Shown: piece after piece, positions 1 through 7,724 of the stretch | Position numbering within the stretch: position 1 is the stretch's first letter | Layout of the letters: each line of letters starts with the position of its first letter | Made by a program: the position numbers and the translations under genes | The notes under the pieces: generated by a model | Told to the model about the DNA's origin: nothing | Databases searched by the model: none | Seen by the model: only the letters and a program-made list of their open reading frames with translations | Assembly: GCA_902468045.1 (NCBI GenBank) | Contig: CABQXG010000013.1 | Coordinates: forward strand, 1-12,298 | Source of the DNA: an uncultured Collinsella sp. | GTDB lineage: Bacteria > Actinomycetota > Coriobacteriia > Coriobacteriales > Coriobacteriaceae | DNA length: 12,298 nt | Direction: 5' to 3'

Positions 1-1233
1 GGTCGCCAGCCCCGCCACGCCCGCGAACAGCCCAGAGGCAAGCACGGCGCCCTTGTAGTCGGTAAAGTACAGCAAGATGAGCATCACCGTATTGCCCACG
101 GCATACAGACCATAGCCCACGCACAGCGTACGAAAATACCCGTGCATAAGGTTGTTGAAGCCCAGTGGCAGGGCCGAGAGCACCGTGGTCTCGAGCGAGA
201 TGACCGTCACAAACAGCTGCTTGAGCGCGCAAAACCGCAGCTCCCGGTTGAGCGTGGCGAGCATTTCCTCCTCGGCCACCACGATGTCGCCCACCACGCC
301 GCCGTCGTTAAACAGGCTGTAGTAGTCGCGGTAGCGCGGATAGAAGTTGACCTCGACCGACACTACAAAGTTGACGGTCGTGACAAGGATCGTCAAAAAC
401 GCGATGAGCGCCGGCACATCGTGGTAGGGTGCGCCATAAAACAAGCCCTTGACCTGCACGCCAATGGGGCCGGCCCAAATAATTACCAGATGTGCAAAGA
501 GTCCCAGGTTGGTAAACAGGCCCGTGAGTGCCAGCGGCATAAACTGATCGAGCCAGCGCAAAAAGAGCCAGGGGCTACGTTCGCTCTGAGGAAAATACCG
601 GTACAGCAGCACCACGTCCCAAGCGAGCATCACACCGTAGCCCAGGGCGATCGAGGCCAGCAGGCCCTCGACCGGCGGCAGCCCCAGTGCCAGCGCGGCC
701 AAGGCACACAGGCACGCCACGCCAATGGCCGCGGCAAAGCTGCACAGAATACCCCGGTAGTCCTTAATAGCGGTGAGATAGCTCATGCCGTTCCAGTTGA
801 CGATCATAATGTTGAACAGCCACAGGCACAGCAGCCCCTGCAGTAGCGTGGCGCCCGAGAACAGCAAAAATACGCCGTAGAGCACCGTGCCCGCAACGAG
901 CATGATGGCGTTGGAGCCCCAAAACGAGGGCAAGACCTCTTCTTCGCGCTCGGCAAACAGCATGTCCGCCAAAAAGCGCGTGACGGGCATGGAGAAAAAG
1001 CTCGTGAGCGTAAGCGACGCCAGAAGCGTATAGGTCACCATGCACACCAGCAGATCCTGGTTGGCGCGGCCCACGTCCCACAGACCGCACAGCACCAAAA
1101 TGCCCACCTGCAACAGTACGCCCAGCAGCATGGGGCCCGTGCACACGATGCCGGCGTAGCCATAGGCGCGCATCGTGGCAAACAGACCCTTGCGCTTAAA
1201 CAGGCGCTTGAGCTCAAAACCGATTCCGGCCAC
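1..1233 (-). CDS. pelG: PelG, Pel exopolysaccharide exporter (3' end cut by window)
   Basis: Multi-pass inner-membrane protein of the PelG family (MATE/Wzx-like fold), which with PelD, PelE and PelF forms the Pel synthase/export complex. The visible 411 codons start VAGIGFELKRLFKRKG, the basic cytosolic N-terminus typical of PelG. Successive hydrophobic segments follow (AGIVCTGPMLLGVLLQVGIL, then LFNIMIVNW and FMPLALTGLFTNLGLFAHLV further on). PelG proteins are usually about 450 aa, so only a short C-terminal piece is missing beyond base 1. I chose the GTG at 1231-1233 because GGAGG lies just upstream inside the end of pelF, and the start overlaps nothing but sits 4 bases after the pelF TAG. 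The gene is last of the five visible pel genes and is probably translationally coupled to pelF. Identification is strong from both sequence and context. No internal defect was seen. Confidence 0.93.
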   Translation of the reverse strand, partial: MAGIGFELKRLFKRKGLFATMRAYGYAGIVCTGPMLLGVLLQVGILVLCGLWDVGRANQDLLVCMVTYTLLASLTLTSFFSMPVTRFLADMLFAEREEEVLPSFWGSNAIMLVAGTVLYGVFLLFSGATLLQGLLCLWLFNIMIVNWNGMSYLTAIKDYRGILCSFAAAIGVACLCALAALALGLPPVEGLLASIALGYGVMLAWDVVLLYRYFPQSERSPWLFLRWLDQFMPLALTGLFTNLGLFAHLVIIWAGPIGVQVKGLFYGAPYHDVPALIAFLTILVTTVNFVVSVEVNFYPRYRDYYSLFNDGGVVGDIVVAEEEMLATLNRELRFCALKQLFVTVISLETTVLSALPLGFNNLMHGYFRTLCVGYGLYAVGNTVMLILLYFTDYKGAVLASGLFAGVAGLAT

Positions 1234-1236
1234 CGG

Positions 1237-2664
1237 CTACACCTCCTTCTTGGGCAAATTGAACGCGCGAGCCGTCTCGTCGTACAGCGCACGATAGTTG
1301 GCGAGCATCTGCTCGTGTAGGTAGTAGGTCGCCACGCGACGCTGGCCGCGCTCCCCCATTTCCAGACGGCGGGCACGGCTCGCGCACATGCGCTCCATGG
1401 CATCGGCCAGACCCTTGCGATACATGGGCGGGCTCACATATCCGGCAACGCCAAAGTCGTCGCCGGGGGCGCCCTCGAGCAGCTCGCGGCAGCAGCCGAC
1501 CTCGGTCGTCACGCAGGGGCGACGCGCGCCCAGCGATTCCAACACGCTCAACGGCTGGCCCTCCGAGATGCTCGTCAAAATGGTAAAGTCGAGCTTTTCC
1601 ATGTACTCGACCACGTTGACGCGGCCGGTAAAGATCAAGGCACGCACGCCCAGGGTATCGACCAGCGCGTGGCACTCGGCGCCGTACTCTTCGTCGTCCA
1701 CGCCGCCCATGATGTGCAGGCGCACCTTGGGCAGGCGATCGTGCAGCTCAAAAAAGGCATAGATCATAGTCTTGACGTCCTTGATGGGCGCCAGGCGCAC
1801 CACCGCGCCAATGTCCACCCAGCCGTCATCGGGCTTTATGGGAATATCCTTAAAGCGGTCGAACTGGATGCCGTTGGGGATGACTAGGCATTTACCCGCA
1901 TCGCAGCCCATATCGATCTGCGTCTTGCGGGCGTTATGGAACAAACTCGTCACGCGGAAGGCGCGGCGGTAGATCTCCTCCGAAAGCAGGTAAAAAAAGC
2001 GGATCCAGCGGTCCTTAAACGACGGCACCACCCAGTCGGCGCGAATGATCTCTTCCTCGCGTTCGCGGGTATAGATGCCATGCTCGGTCAGCAGCACCGG
2101 CGCATGGTGAACGCTTGAGCCCAGGCAGGCGAGCAGGCCACCGTAGCCGGTCGAGATAGCGTGGTACACATCGGCCACCGGCACCTCGCTGCCCAACAGG
2201 TAGAGCACGGGCAACAGCATAGAGCGCATGGTGTGGAATGCGTCGGCAAAGGGCGTGTAGGGGTACTCGGCAAGGCACACGTCGCGGAAGATATCCATAA
2301 ACGTGCGGCTCTGCAAAAACGAGAGCGGATGCACGCGACGGCGCTGGAAAATATCGAACAGCACGTCCCAGTCCGGATTGGAGAGCGACACCAGGCGGCG
2401 TAGCGCCTCGCGCTCGCGGTCGTTAAAACTGGCTTCATGTTGCTCGCCCGAAAGCCGCAGGGCATCGTCCAGGAACACCTCGTGCACCTCGACCACGTTG
2501 CTGGGCAGCTCGTAGACAAATTTACCGCGGTCGGCAGCATGCGCGCCAATCACCCATAGCACAAACTCATGCTCGGGCATGGCCTGGATATAGCCATGCA
2601 TCCAGGTAGATACGCCGCCGTGCACATAGGGGTAGCAACCCTCGAGTACCAAGCAGATTCTCAT
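1237..2664 (-). CDS. pelF: PelF, GT4-family glycosyltransferase of Pel synthesis
   Basis: Cytosolic GT-B glycosyltransferase (family GT4) that polymerises the Pel chain from UDP-amino sugars at the membrane complex. The 475 aa match the usual PelF length. Visible hallmarks are the N-terminal YPYVHGGVSTW (residues 11-21), LLTEHGIYTRERE (191-203), PNGI (263-266), the donor-site R290...K295 in VVRLAPIKD, and the E368-x7-E376 pair in SEGQPLSVLE. These are the conserved acceptor, diphosphate and nucleotide-sugar binding elements of the family. No signal peptide or membrane helix is seen. The start ATG at 2662-2664 overlaps the TGA of the upstream deacetylase gene in an ATGA junction, and the C-terminus NLPKKEV runs into the ribosome binding site of pelG. 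All key residues are present, so the enzyme is expected to be active. Confidence 0.96.
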   Translation of the reverse strand: MRICLVLEGCYPYVHGGVSTWMHGYIQAMPEHEFVLWVIGAHAADRGKFVYELPSNVVEVHEVFLDDALRLSGEQHEASFNDREREALRRLVSLSNPDWDVLFDIFQRRRVHPLSFLQSRTFMDIFRDVCLAEYPYTPFADAFHTMRSMLLPVLYLLGSEVPVADVYHAISTGYGGLLACLGSSVHHAPVLLTEHGIYTREREEEIIRADWVVPSFKDRWIRFFYLLSEEIYRRAFRVTSLFHNARKTQIDMGCDAGKCLVIPNGIQFDRFKDIPIKPDDGWVDIGAVVRLAPIKDVKTMIYAFFELHDRLPKVRLHIMGGVDDEEYGAECHALVDTLGVRALIFTGRVNVVEYMEKLDFTILTSISEGQPLSVLESLGARRPCVTTEVGCCRELLEGAPGDDFGVAGYVSPPMYRKGLADAMERMCASRARRLEMGERGQRRVATYYLHEQMLANYRALYDETARAFNLPKKEV

Positions 2665-4541
2665 CTGTCGCCACCCTCCTTGCGCTCGATCGTCAGGGTA
2701 TTATCATTTGCCTTGAGCAGATACAGATCGCCCGTAAGGTGCGTCAGTTCGCCACCCGTCACCGCACCCGGCTCGCCATTATTGGCGCGGAACATGAGCC
2801 ACGCCTCGTCGTGGAAATTGCCCAGGCTGAGCGTCCAGGCATCCGCACTGGTATCCACGCTCACCGTAACCGACGAAAAGCGCTGAATGGCGCCCGAGCA
2901 TTCCGAGCCGGTCTGGCGGCGCAGGTCGGGCGCAGACTTGGTAAGCCACTCCAGGTAGTCGACCAGGCCGCCCTTGTAGACCTCCCAGCCCTCCTTGGCT
3001 CCGCGATCGGGGTCCAAAAGGTCGTCCGGGTGCATAAAATGCGTACTCACGTAGTGCATGTTGAGTTCGGACACGGCTGCCAGACGCATATAGGAATCGT
3101 TGACCATGCCGCCCGAAACAATACGTGGCTGCTCCACAATGCCATCGCTCGCCACGCCAAACTCCTGCACGTACGGCAGGTCGGTGCCATCCTCAAAATA
3201 CGTACTGGCAATAGTCTTAATGCGCGGCACGTCGGTGCCGATAAGCTGGCGCGCGCGGGCCGAAAGGATATTCGACGGTGGCACGTAGACCGAGCCATGA
3301 GCGTTGGGCAGGACCTCGTCTTGAAACGCGATAAGTTCGTTAAGCGAAGCGACGAGCGTCTCTTTGTTCTTCCAGGTCTTGTAGACGTACAACGTACCAT
3401 AGTCGGTGTCCCAGAGCGCAAGCGGCTGATGGTTGTAGCCGTGAAAGCCCAGCTCGCCGCCCATCTGCAGCAGCATGCCGCCAAAATATCGAAACTGCGT
3501 GGTATCGGGTTGGCGCGCGGGCTCGGTCTGGTTGACCGCGTCCTCATAGTTTTCGATCATCACGCCGGTATAGCGAATGCCGTATTTTTGCGCGAGCTTT
3601 TGCAGATCGGGCCACCAGACCTTGGTGTAAAAATCGGCAATGGAAAGGCCGTAGTCACGCTTGATATAAGTACCATCGCCCGAGGGCACGGGGCTAGGAA
3701 AGTCGTCCAAATAGAACACGGCGCTGTTGATGACCGGATAGGCCGTGGCATCGCCCAGCAAGCTTACGGCCGAAGCATAGAACCCACGCATGACCTTGTC
3801 GTAGATGCCAATGTTGCACACCACGGTGTGACCACTGCCGCAATCGTTAGACCAAATGAGCGGCGTGCCCGCGTCACCGGTCTTTGCCCATACGTGCGCC
3901 GTATCGCGCAATGAAACCGAGAGCGAAGAATCGAAGGGATCCGAGAACTCGTAGCGCTCTCCTCCGCCCAACATAAAGTCCTCGCTCGGAACGATACTTT
4001 CGGCTTTCGCATAGTCATATCCGGCCGATTCGATCCCAAGCTTGGAAGCAATAGCCTGCAGGTAGTTCGAGTTATCTGGCGTCATGCCCAACATGAGTGA
4101 GCCGCCCGCACTCACCCAACTCATCAGATCGGTCAGATGCGTACCCAGTCCGTCAAGCGAGGGCATAAGCACAATCACGCGATCAAACGACGTGAGCGAT
4201 GGGATCGCGTCCGCACCGTCGGTGGCAATATCAACATCGCGATGGACGATCTTCATGTCCAACAAAATCTGGTCGAACTGGTCTTTAACGTCGTCGACGC
4301 CAGCTTGATCGGAATCGGAAATAACCAGGCACGTGGGCTTTTGGCCAAAGATTGCCGAGGAGGCCGGCACTGCATCGTTGGCGGCAAGCATCCCCAGCTT
4401 ATGCTGGCCCGCGCTGTACTGCACGCCTGCACGCTCCACCAGCAACACGGCGGCCATGGCAATAAAGACCGCCCACACCACGAGGAGTCCCATCCAACGA
4501 AAGCGGCCTGCACGGTCGCGGATATGTTGCGCCACGCTCAT
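2661..4541 (-). CDS. pelA: PelA-like membrane-anchored polysaccharide deacetylase (PelA deacetylase type, DUF2194-like)
   Basis: 626-aa protein predicted to be anchored by one N-terminal helix (about residues 16-35, GLLVVWAVFIAMAAVLLV) with the rest outside the membrane. An alpha/beta domain follows (about 60-260), which may be glutamine-amidotransferase-like. A CE4-like deacetylase domain then carries YLDDFPSP (about 277-284, paired Asp), GFHGYNHQ (about 365-372, spaced His metal ligands) and THFMHPDD (about 500-507). A beta-rich C-terminal tail (about 545-626) ends the protein. Expected role: partial de-N-acetylation of Pel so the polymer becomes cationic. The glycoside-hydrolase domain of Pseudomonas PelA is not recognisable, in line with split PelA forms of Gram-positive pel loci. 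I chose the ATG at 4539-4541 over an upstream TTG (4565) because GGAGGAGG precedes it and it overlaps the pelE stop as ATGA. The symbol is used by position and domain, not by full-length match. Confidence 0.85.
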   Translation of the reverse strand: MSVAQHIRDRAGRFRWMGLLVVWAVFIAMAAVLLVERAGVQYSAGQHKLGMLAANDAVPASSAIFGQKPTCLVISDSDQAGVDDVKDQFDQILLDMKIVHRDVDIATDGADAIPSLTSFDRVIVLMPSLDGLGTHLTDLMSWVSAGGSLMLGMTPDNSNYLQAIASKLGIESAGYDYAKAESIVPSEDFMLGGGERYEFSDPFDSSLSVSLRDTAHVWAKTGDAGTPLIWSNDCGSGHTVVCNIGIYDKVMRGFYASAVSLLGDATAYPVINSAVFYLDDFPSPVPSGDGTYIKRDYGLSIADFYTKVWWPDLQKLAQKYGIRYTGVMIENYEDAVNQTEPARQPDTTQFRYFGGMLLQMGGELGFHGYNHQPLALWDTDYGTLYVYKTWKNKETLVASLNELIAFQDEVLPNAHGSVYVPPSNILSARARQLIGTDVPRIKTIASTYFEDGTDLPYVQEFGVASDGIVEQPRIVSGGMVNDSYMRLAAVSELNMHYVSTHFMHPDDLLDPDRGAKEGWEVYKGGLVDYLEWLTKSAPDLRRQTGSECSGAIQRFSSVTVSVDTSADAWTLSLGNFHDEAWLMFRANNGEPGAVTGGELTHLTGDLYLLKANDNTLTIERKEGGDR

Positions 4542-5443
4542 CTGGCCTCCTCCCCGTCGCGCCAAAACGCCAACTTTTCGCGGTTGTCGGCGCTCAAATA
4601 CACATGTTGCTTGTCAATCGCATCGATCACACAGTGGACCTCGTCACCATCGCGGCGCATCACGGCCAGGCGCAGGCAAAGCATCCAAACCTCCTGCTCC
4701 TCGGGCACGTCGAGCACCAGCTGGTCGATCACGGCCTGCGCCTCGTCGATCTGTCCGACATCGGCCAGCGCCGTCGCGTATCGAATGCGCAGCTCAAAAG
4801 TGTCTTCGCGCTCGCAGCGACGCGCAAGCAAGCGCGCGTACTGTTGGCGCTGAATCTGAGCCACGCGCCCCTCGGCCAAGCCCGAGCCCAAATATTCACC
4901 AAGAAAATCGCAGTATTCGTTGAGGTTTTGCGCGCTCGGGTCCGTCTTGAAGGCACGCTCCAGCTGCTGCAGTTTAAGGTCGGACTCCTTGGAAATCTGC
5001 GCCACCGCCGTCGCGGCATAGTGCGCCACCTCAACGTCGTCGTTAAGCTTAGCCGCCTGCAGCTGCGCCAGGTACGCGTCGGGCTCCTCGGTGAGCATGG
5101 AGAGCATTAGGCGGCGCCGGTATGCCGGGTCGTTGACGATAAGCGCCTCCTCGAGCGGGACCACGCCCGCATCGGCGTCACGGTCGTGAACCAGGATGCT
5201 GCGATGCAGGTCGTCGTTGAAGCGCAGCGACTCCAGCGCAGACTCTTTCAGCCCCTCGCCAAACACCGCGCTGCGGACCGATAGCAGAACCACCAGCAAC
5301 GGGCCCCACAGCGGTACCAGCACTATCACAGCCAGCATGTGCCCACGCACCGGCAGCAGGCCCAACTTCATGAGCGTCCACAGCATCAGGCAAACCAGCG
5401 CATGAATCAGCAACAAGACGGCAGCAACGACAAGCGAGATCAA
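4538..5443 (-). CDS. pelE: PelE, membrane-anchored TPR-like scaffold of the Pel complex
   Basis: 301-aa inner-membrane protein with two N-terminal hydrophobic helices (about residues 2-24 and 36-56), followed by a cytosolic alpha-helical region that looks TPR-like. The stretch NDPAYRRRLMLSML (104-117) with EVAHYAATAVAQISKES (138-154) is typical of PelE. Later helices such as LRIRYATALADVGQIDEAQA read as TPR units. PelE is thought to bridge PelD and PelG and to position PelF. Length agrees with known PelE proteins (about 300-330 aa). The start is a TTG at 5441-5443 overlapping the pelD TGA in a TTGA junction, with a G-rich Shine-Dalgarno stretch upstream; the protein reads MISLVVAAVLLL from there. 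The stop overlaps the next gene by four bases. The rare start codon plus overlap suggests coupled, modest translation. Confidence 0.9.
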   Translation of the reverse strand: MISLVVAAVLLLIHALVCLMLWTLMKLGLLPVRGHMLAVIVLVPLWGPLLVVLLSVRSAVFGEGLKESALESLRFNDDLHRSILVHDRDADAGVVPLEEALIVNDPAYRRRLMLSMLTEEPDAYLAQLQAAKLNDDVEVAHYAATAVAQISKESDLKLQQLERAFKTDPSAQNLNEYCDFLGEYLGSGLAEGRVAQIQRQQYARLLARRCEREDTFELRIRYATALADVGQIDEAQAVIDQLVLDVPEEQEVWMLCLRLAVMRRDGDEVHCVIDAIDKQHVYLSADNREKLAFWRDGEEAR

Positions 5444-7557
5444 ACGGCACCCCCCTCACCGTCACCGGTGTAAGAGATGTGCTGCAGCAGCGCCACGATG
5501 TCCTCGCCGTCGATGGGCTCCACCGCAATCCGCTTTGCGCTCAGGCGCTCGCGGATAATGGGCAGATCGCACGCCTTTGCCTGGCGCATAAGCAGATAGA
5601 GCACGTCGCCGTCGACCAAGCCCGCCGCGTCGCTCTCGCGGATTGCCGACCCAATTGCGCCCACCAGCTCGCCGACAGGCTCCACGCCCGGTACCACGCG
5701 CAGGAGCAAAAAACTCCCCATCTTGCTATCTGCCAGCGCTTGCTCCGCCGCGAGCTCTTGGCCAAAGGCAGCCTGCTTGAGCACGCAAGTACCGTCAACG
5801 CAGCGTTTATCCTGCGCCACCGCCTCATAGTCAAAAGCACGGCCCAGCGCGCTTTCGACCAGGCCGCACAAGATGCGGAACAGGTTTTGATAATAGAGAG
5901 TCATTTGGTTTTCGGCCGCACTACGCACAAAGATCAACACGGCGGGTGCCCCGTCGCGCTCGATCGTGTATCCCAACATGGGAAGCCCCGGCGTCAGCTC
6001 GCGGTTCACCCACAGGTTCGAACGACCCCCGTCGCCCACAAGAGGTGCAAGCTGCTCAAGTGCGAGCGAGCGTGCGGCATCTTCGGCAATCGCGGGACTT
6101 GCTGCCACCAGGCGTGCAAATGCCCCGCCCGAAACATGGTAGATCGCCACCGAATCGTTCTCGAGAATCTCGCCCAGAAGCTCGCAGCACTTGCGATAGA
6201 TGTCGCGTGGGTTGAGTACGTCGAGCTCCTGCGTCACGGCAAAGATCTTGCCAAAGCTGTCGTGGCGACCCACGATCTGGCGCCTGTACGCGCGCTTGTC
6301 CTCAATAGCGTCGTGGTAGAGCTGCGTAAGGAACGTATTGCGGTTGCGCACGAGATCGTTTTGATCGCGCTCCGCCCTAATGGCTTCGCTGTTGCGCAGC
6401 TGCACATAGCCGCACACGGCACCCACCACAAAGTACGCAATAAACGGCAGCCAGTTGGACGGCTCGTAAAAGAGACCCTGGAAGGTATAGCCGTACTGAG
6501 TAAAGTAGCTCGCTGCCAAGCCCACCGAAGCCAGCAGCGCCGCGACCAAGCCAAAGTCCAGGCCATACAGCGTGCCGATCAGCACCACGTAGAGCAGGCG
6601 ATAATCGAGCACGTTGAGCTGGGCAGATTGGGAGAACAGATGCTCCAGCACCTCGAACAGGACCCAGGCAACGCCCGTCTCCAGGCATTTAATAGGCAGC
6701 GTGCGCATCTGGATGCGGTCGATGGCGGCGCGCAGCGGGTTGATCTTTTTGATGCGTCCAGCGCCCCATCGAGCTTGAATGGTCGAGAGATCGCGCAGCA
6801 AGTCGTAGCGCTGAAACCAGCCATAGCGCACGCGAACGACGTCGCTGGCGGGCAGGGCGTAACCAGCAGAATCGCCATAGGCAACGGCAAGGCCGGGGAA
6901 CAGCGCCTTGAGGGCGTCTCCTACCTCACCCGCCGTGTGATGGAAGGTATCGGCAACGTCGAGCGTCTCAAAGTTACCATCCCAGCTGTCGAAGATGCGG
7001 CGTACCAGCACCGCAAGCTCCTCGGCACACAGCAGGGGAAAAGCTGCATCCCGCGCGCCCTGCAGAGCGACCGATCCGGTTGAGCACGCGTCGAACAGCG
7101 GCACCAAAAACGGGTCCTCCAGCAGGGCAGACGCGGTATACAGGAACGGCAAACGCATGATCTTGGTCTGAACGCCCTCGCGAGCAGCGTAGTAGCGGCA
7201 CAGGTCGTTGGCTGCGTGCGCGATAATGCCCTTGCCCGTTCGCCCCGCGGCATCGGCGGCACCCTCGGCGCCTGCGGGCCCTGCTATATACAACAGCTGG
7301 ATCCGGCGACCCATGCACGCGCGAAAGACCGAACGCAGCAGCTCGATATCGCCCACGCTATCGATATGCGGGGTAAGGCAATTAGACAGGTAGACCACGC
7401 GGTCGAACTCATAGGCCTGCTCCAAGTTCTGGAGCAGCTCTTTCCACGAGGCATGGGGCGACGACTCCTCGCGGCGCGCTTCGGCGGCTACGACCTTAAC
7501 GTGGTCCCCGGGGAACGCCTTGGCACAAAAGTCATCGTCAACATATGTTGCCAACAA
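5440..7557 (-). CDS. pelD: PelD, SDR-like/TM/GAF/degenerate-GGDEF cyclic-di-GMP receptor of the Pel complex
   Basis: 705 aa from the TTG at 7555-7557. Order of parts: an N-terminal extended-SDR (epimerase-like) domain to about residue 255; membrane helices at about 293-309, 320-352 and 368-387; a short helical linker; a GAF domain (about 435-575); and a degenerate GGDEF domain (about 580-700). RESD (640-643), five residues before DGDVL in the place of GGDEF, fits the RxxD inhibitory site through which PelD binds cyclic-di-GMP; the cyclase signature itself is lost. The SDR part lacks an obvious YxxxK (IIAHA at 111-115 lies where it would be) and the usual Ser/Thr (LLYIAGPAG), so it may be structural only. 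Oddity: from TTG the first Rossmann strand is missing, yet it is encoded upstream in another frame from ATG 7568-7570. First gene of the operon. Confidence 0.88.
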   Translation of the reverse strand: MLATYVDDDFCAKAFPGDHVKVVAAEARREESSPHASWKELLQNLEQAYEFDRVVYLSNCLTPHIDSVGDIELLRSVFRACMGRRIQLLYIAGPAGAEGAADAAGRTGKGIIAHAANDLCRYYAAREGVQTKIMRLPFLYTASALLEDPFLVPLFDACSTGSVALQGARDAAFPLLCAEELAVLVRRIFDSWDGNFETLDVADTFHHTAGEVGDALKALFPGLAVAYGDSAGYALPASDVVRVRYGWFQRYDLLRDLSTIQARWGAGRIKKINPLRAAIDRIQMRTLPIKCLETGVAWVLFEVLEHLFSQSAQLNVLDYRLLYVVLIGTLYGLDFGLVAALLASVGLAASYFTQYGYTFQGLFYEPSNWLPFIAYFVVGAVCGYVQLRNSEAIRAERDQNDLVRNRNTFLTQLYHDAIEDKRAYRRQIVGRHDSFGKIFAVTQELDVLNPRDIYRKCCELLGEILENDSVAIYHVSGGAFARLVAASPAIAEDAARSLALEQLAPLVGDGGRSNLWVNRELTPGLPMLGYTIERDGAPAVLIFVRSAAENQMTLYYQNLFRILCGLVESALGRAFDYEAVAQDKRCVDGTCVLKQAAFGQELAAEQALADSKMGSFLLLRVVPGVEPVGELVGAIGSAIRESDAAGLVDGDVLYLLMRQAKACDLPIIRERLSAKRIAVEPIDGEDIVALLQHISYTGDGEGGAV

Positions 7558-7560
7558 CCA

Positions 7561-7586
7561 GCACCTCCATGGCGCACCCCTCCCCT
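7561..7586 (-). promoter_or_regulatory. Two nested Shine-Dalgarno sites at the pelD start
   Basis: On the minus strand AGGGGAGGGG (about 7577-7586) lies 7 bases before an ATG (7568-7570). A second GGAGG (7564-7568) lies 6 bases before the TTG (7555-7557) used in the long pelD frame. The ATG frame reads MEVLVVGNIC and stops at TGA. The TTG frame runs through the whole gene. The stronger site thus serves the short frame. Confidence 0.6.
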
Positions 7587-7724
7587 AAAATCCACTTCGT
7601 TCATAGTCAAACATGCGTATTTTACGCTGTTAACGCGAGCTGGAGCGCCTTTAAGGCTGTTTTAAAACTTTTTTAGAGGATGAGGGGATGGCAACTCGTC
7701 CAACCCAGGCTCATTGAGAGGCTG
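7570..7724. promoter_or_regulatory. Upstream region of the pel operon, with 13-bp palindrome
   Basis: This 155-bp gap between the antitoxin stop and pelD must hold the pel promoter unless transcription reads in from upstream. It contains a palindrome GCGTA-TTT-TACGC (7615-7627) whose minus-strand centre TAAAAT looks like a -10 box. No convincing -35 is spaced to it. TTGACT (minus strand, about 7605-7610) is a -35-like hexamer lacking a good -10. A GCCTT-T-AAGGC repeat lies next to a T-rich run (about 7649-7675). The palindrome could be an operator; this is a guess from symmetry and position. Confidence 0.35.

Noticed and set aside
142..846. Plus-strand open frame opposite pelG
   Set aside because: It is antisense to a clearly recognised membrane protein gene and has a low-complexity, charged composition.
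2739..7083. Long plus-strand open frames opposite pelD and the deacetylase gene (e.g. 2739-3914, 5479-7083)
   Set aside because: They mirror the codon pattern of the GC-rich minus-strand genes, have no ribosome binding sites, and their proteins are His/Arg/Gln-rich without domains.
7540..7570. Programmed prfB-like frameshift as a firm call for pelD
   Set aside because: The TGA C context fits, but no internal Shine-Dalgarno at the proper distance and no comparison data support recoding, so mutation or sequence error is equally likely.
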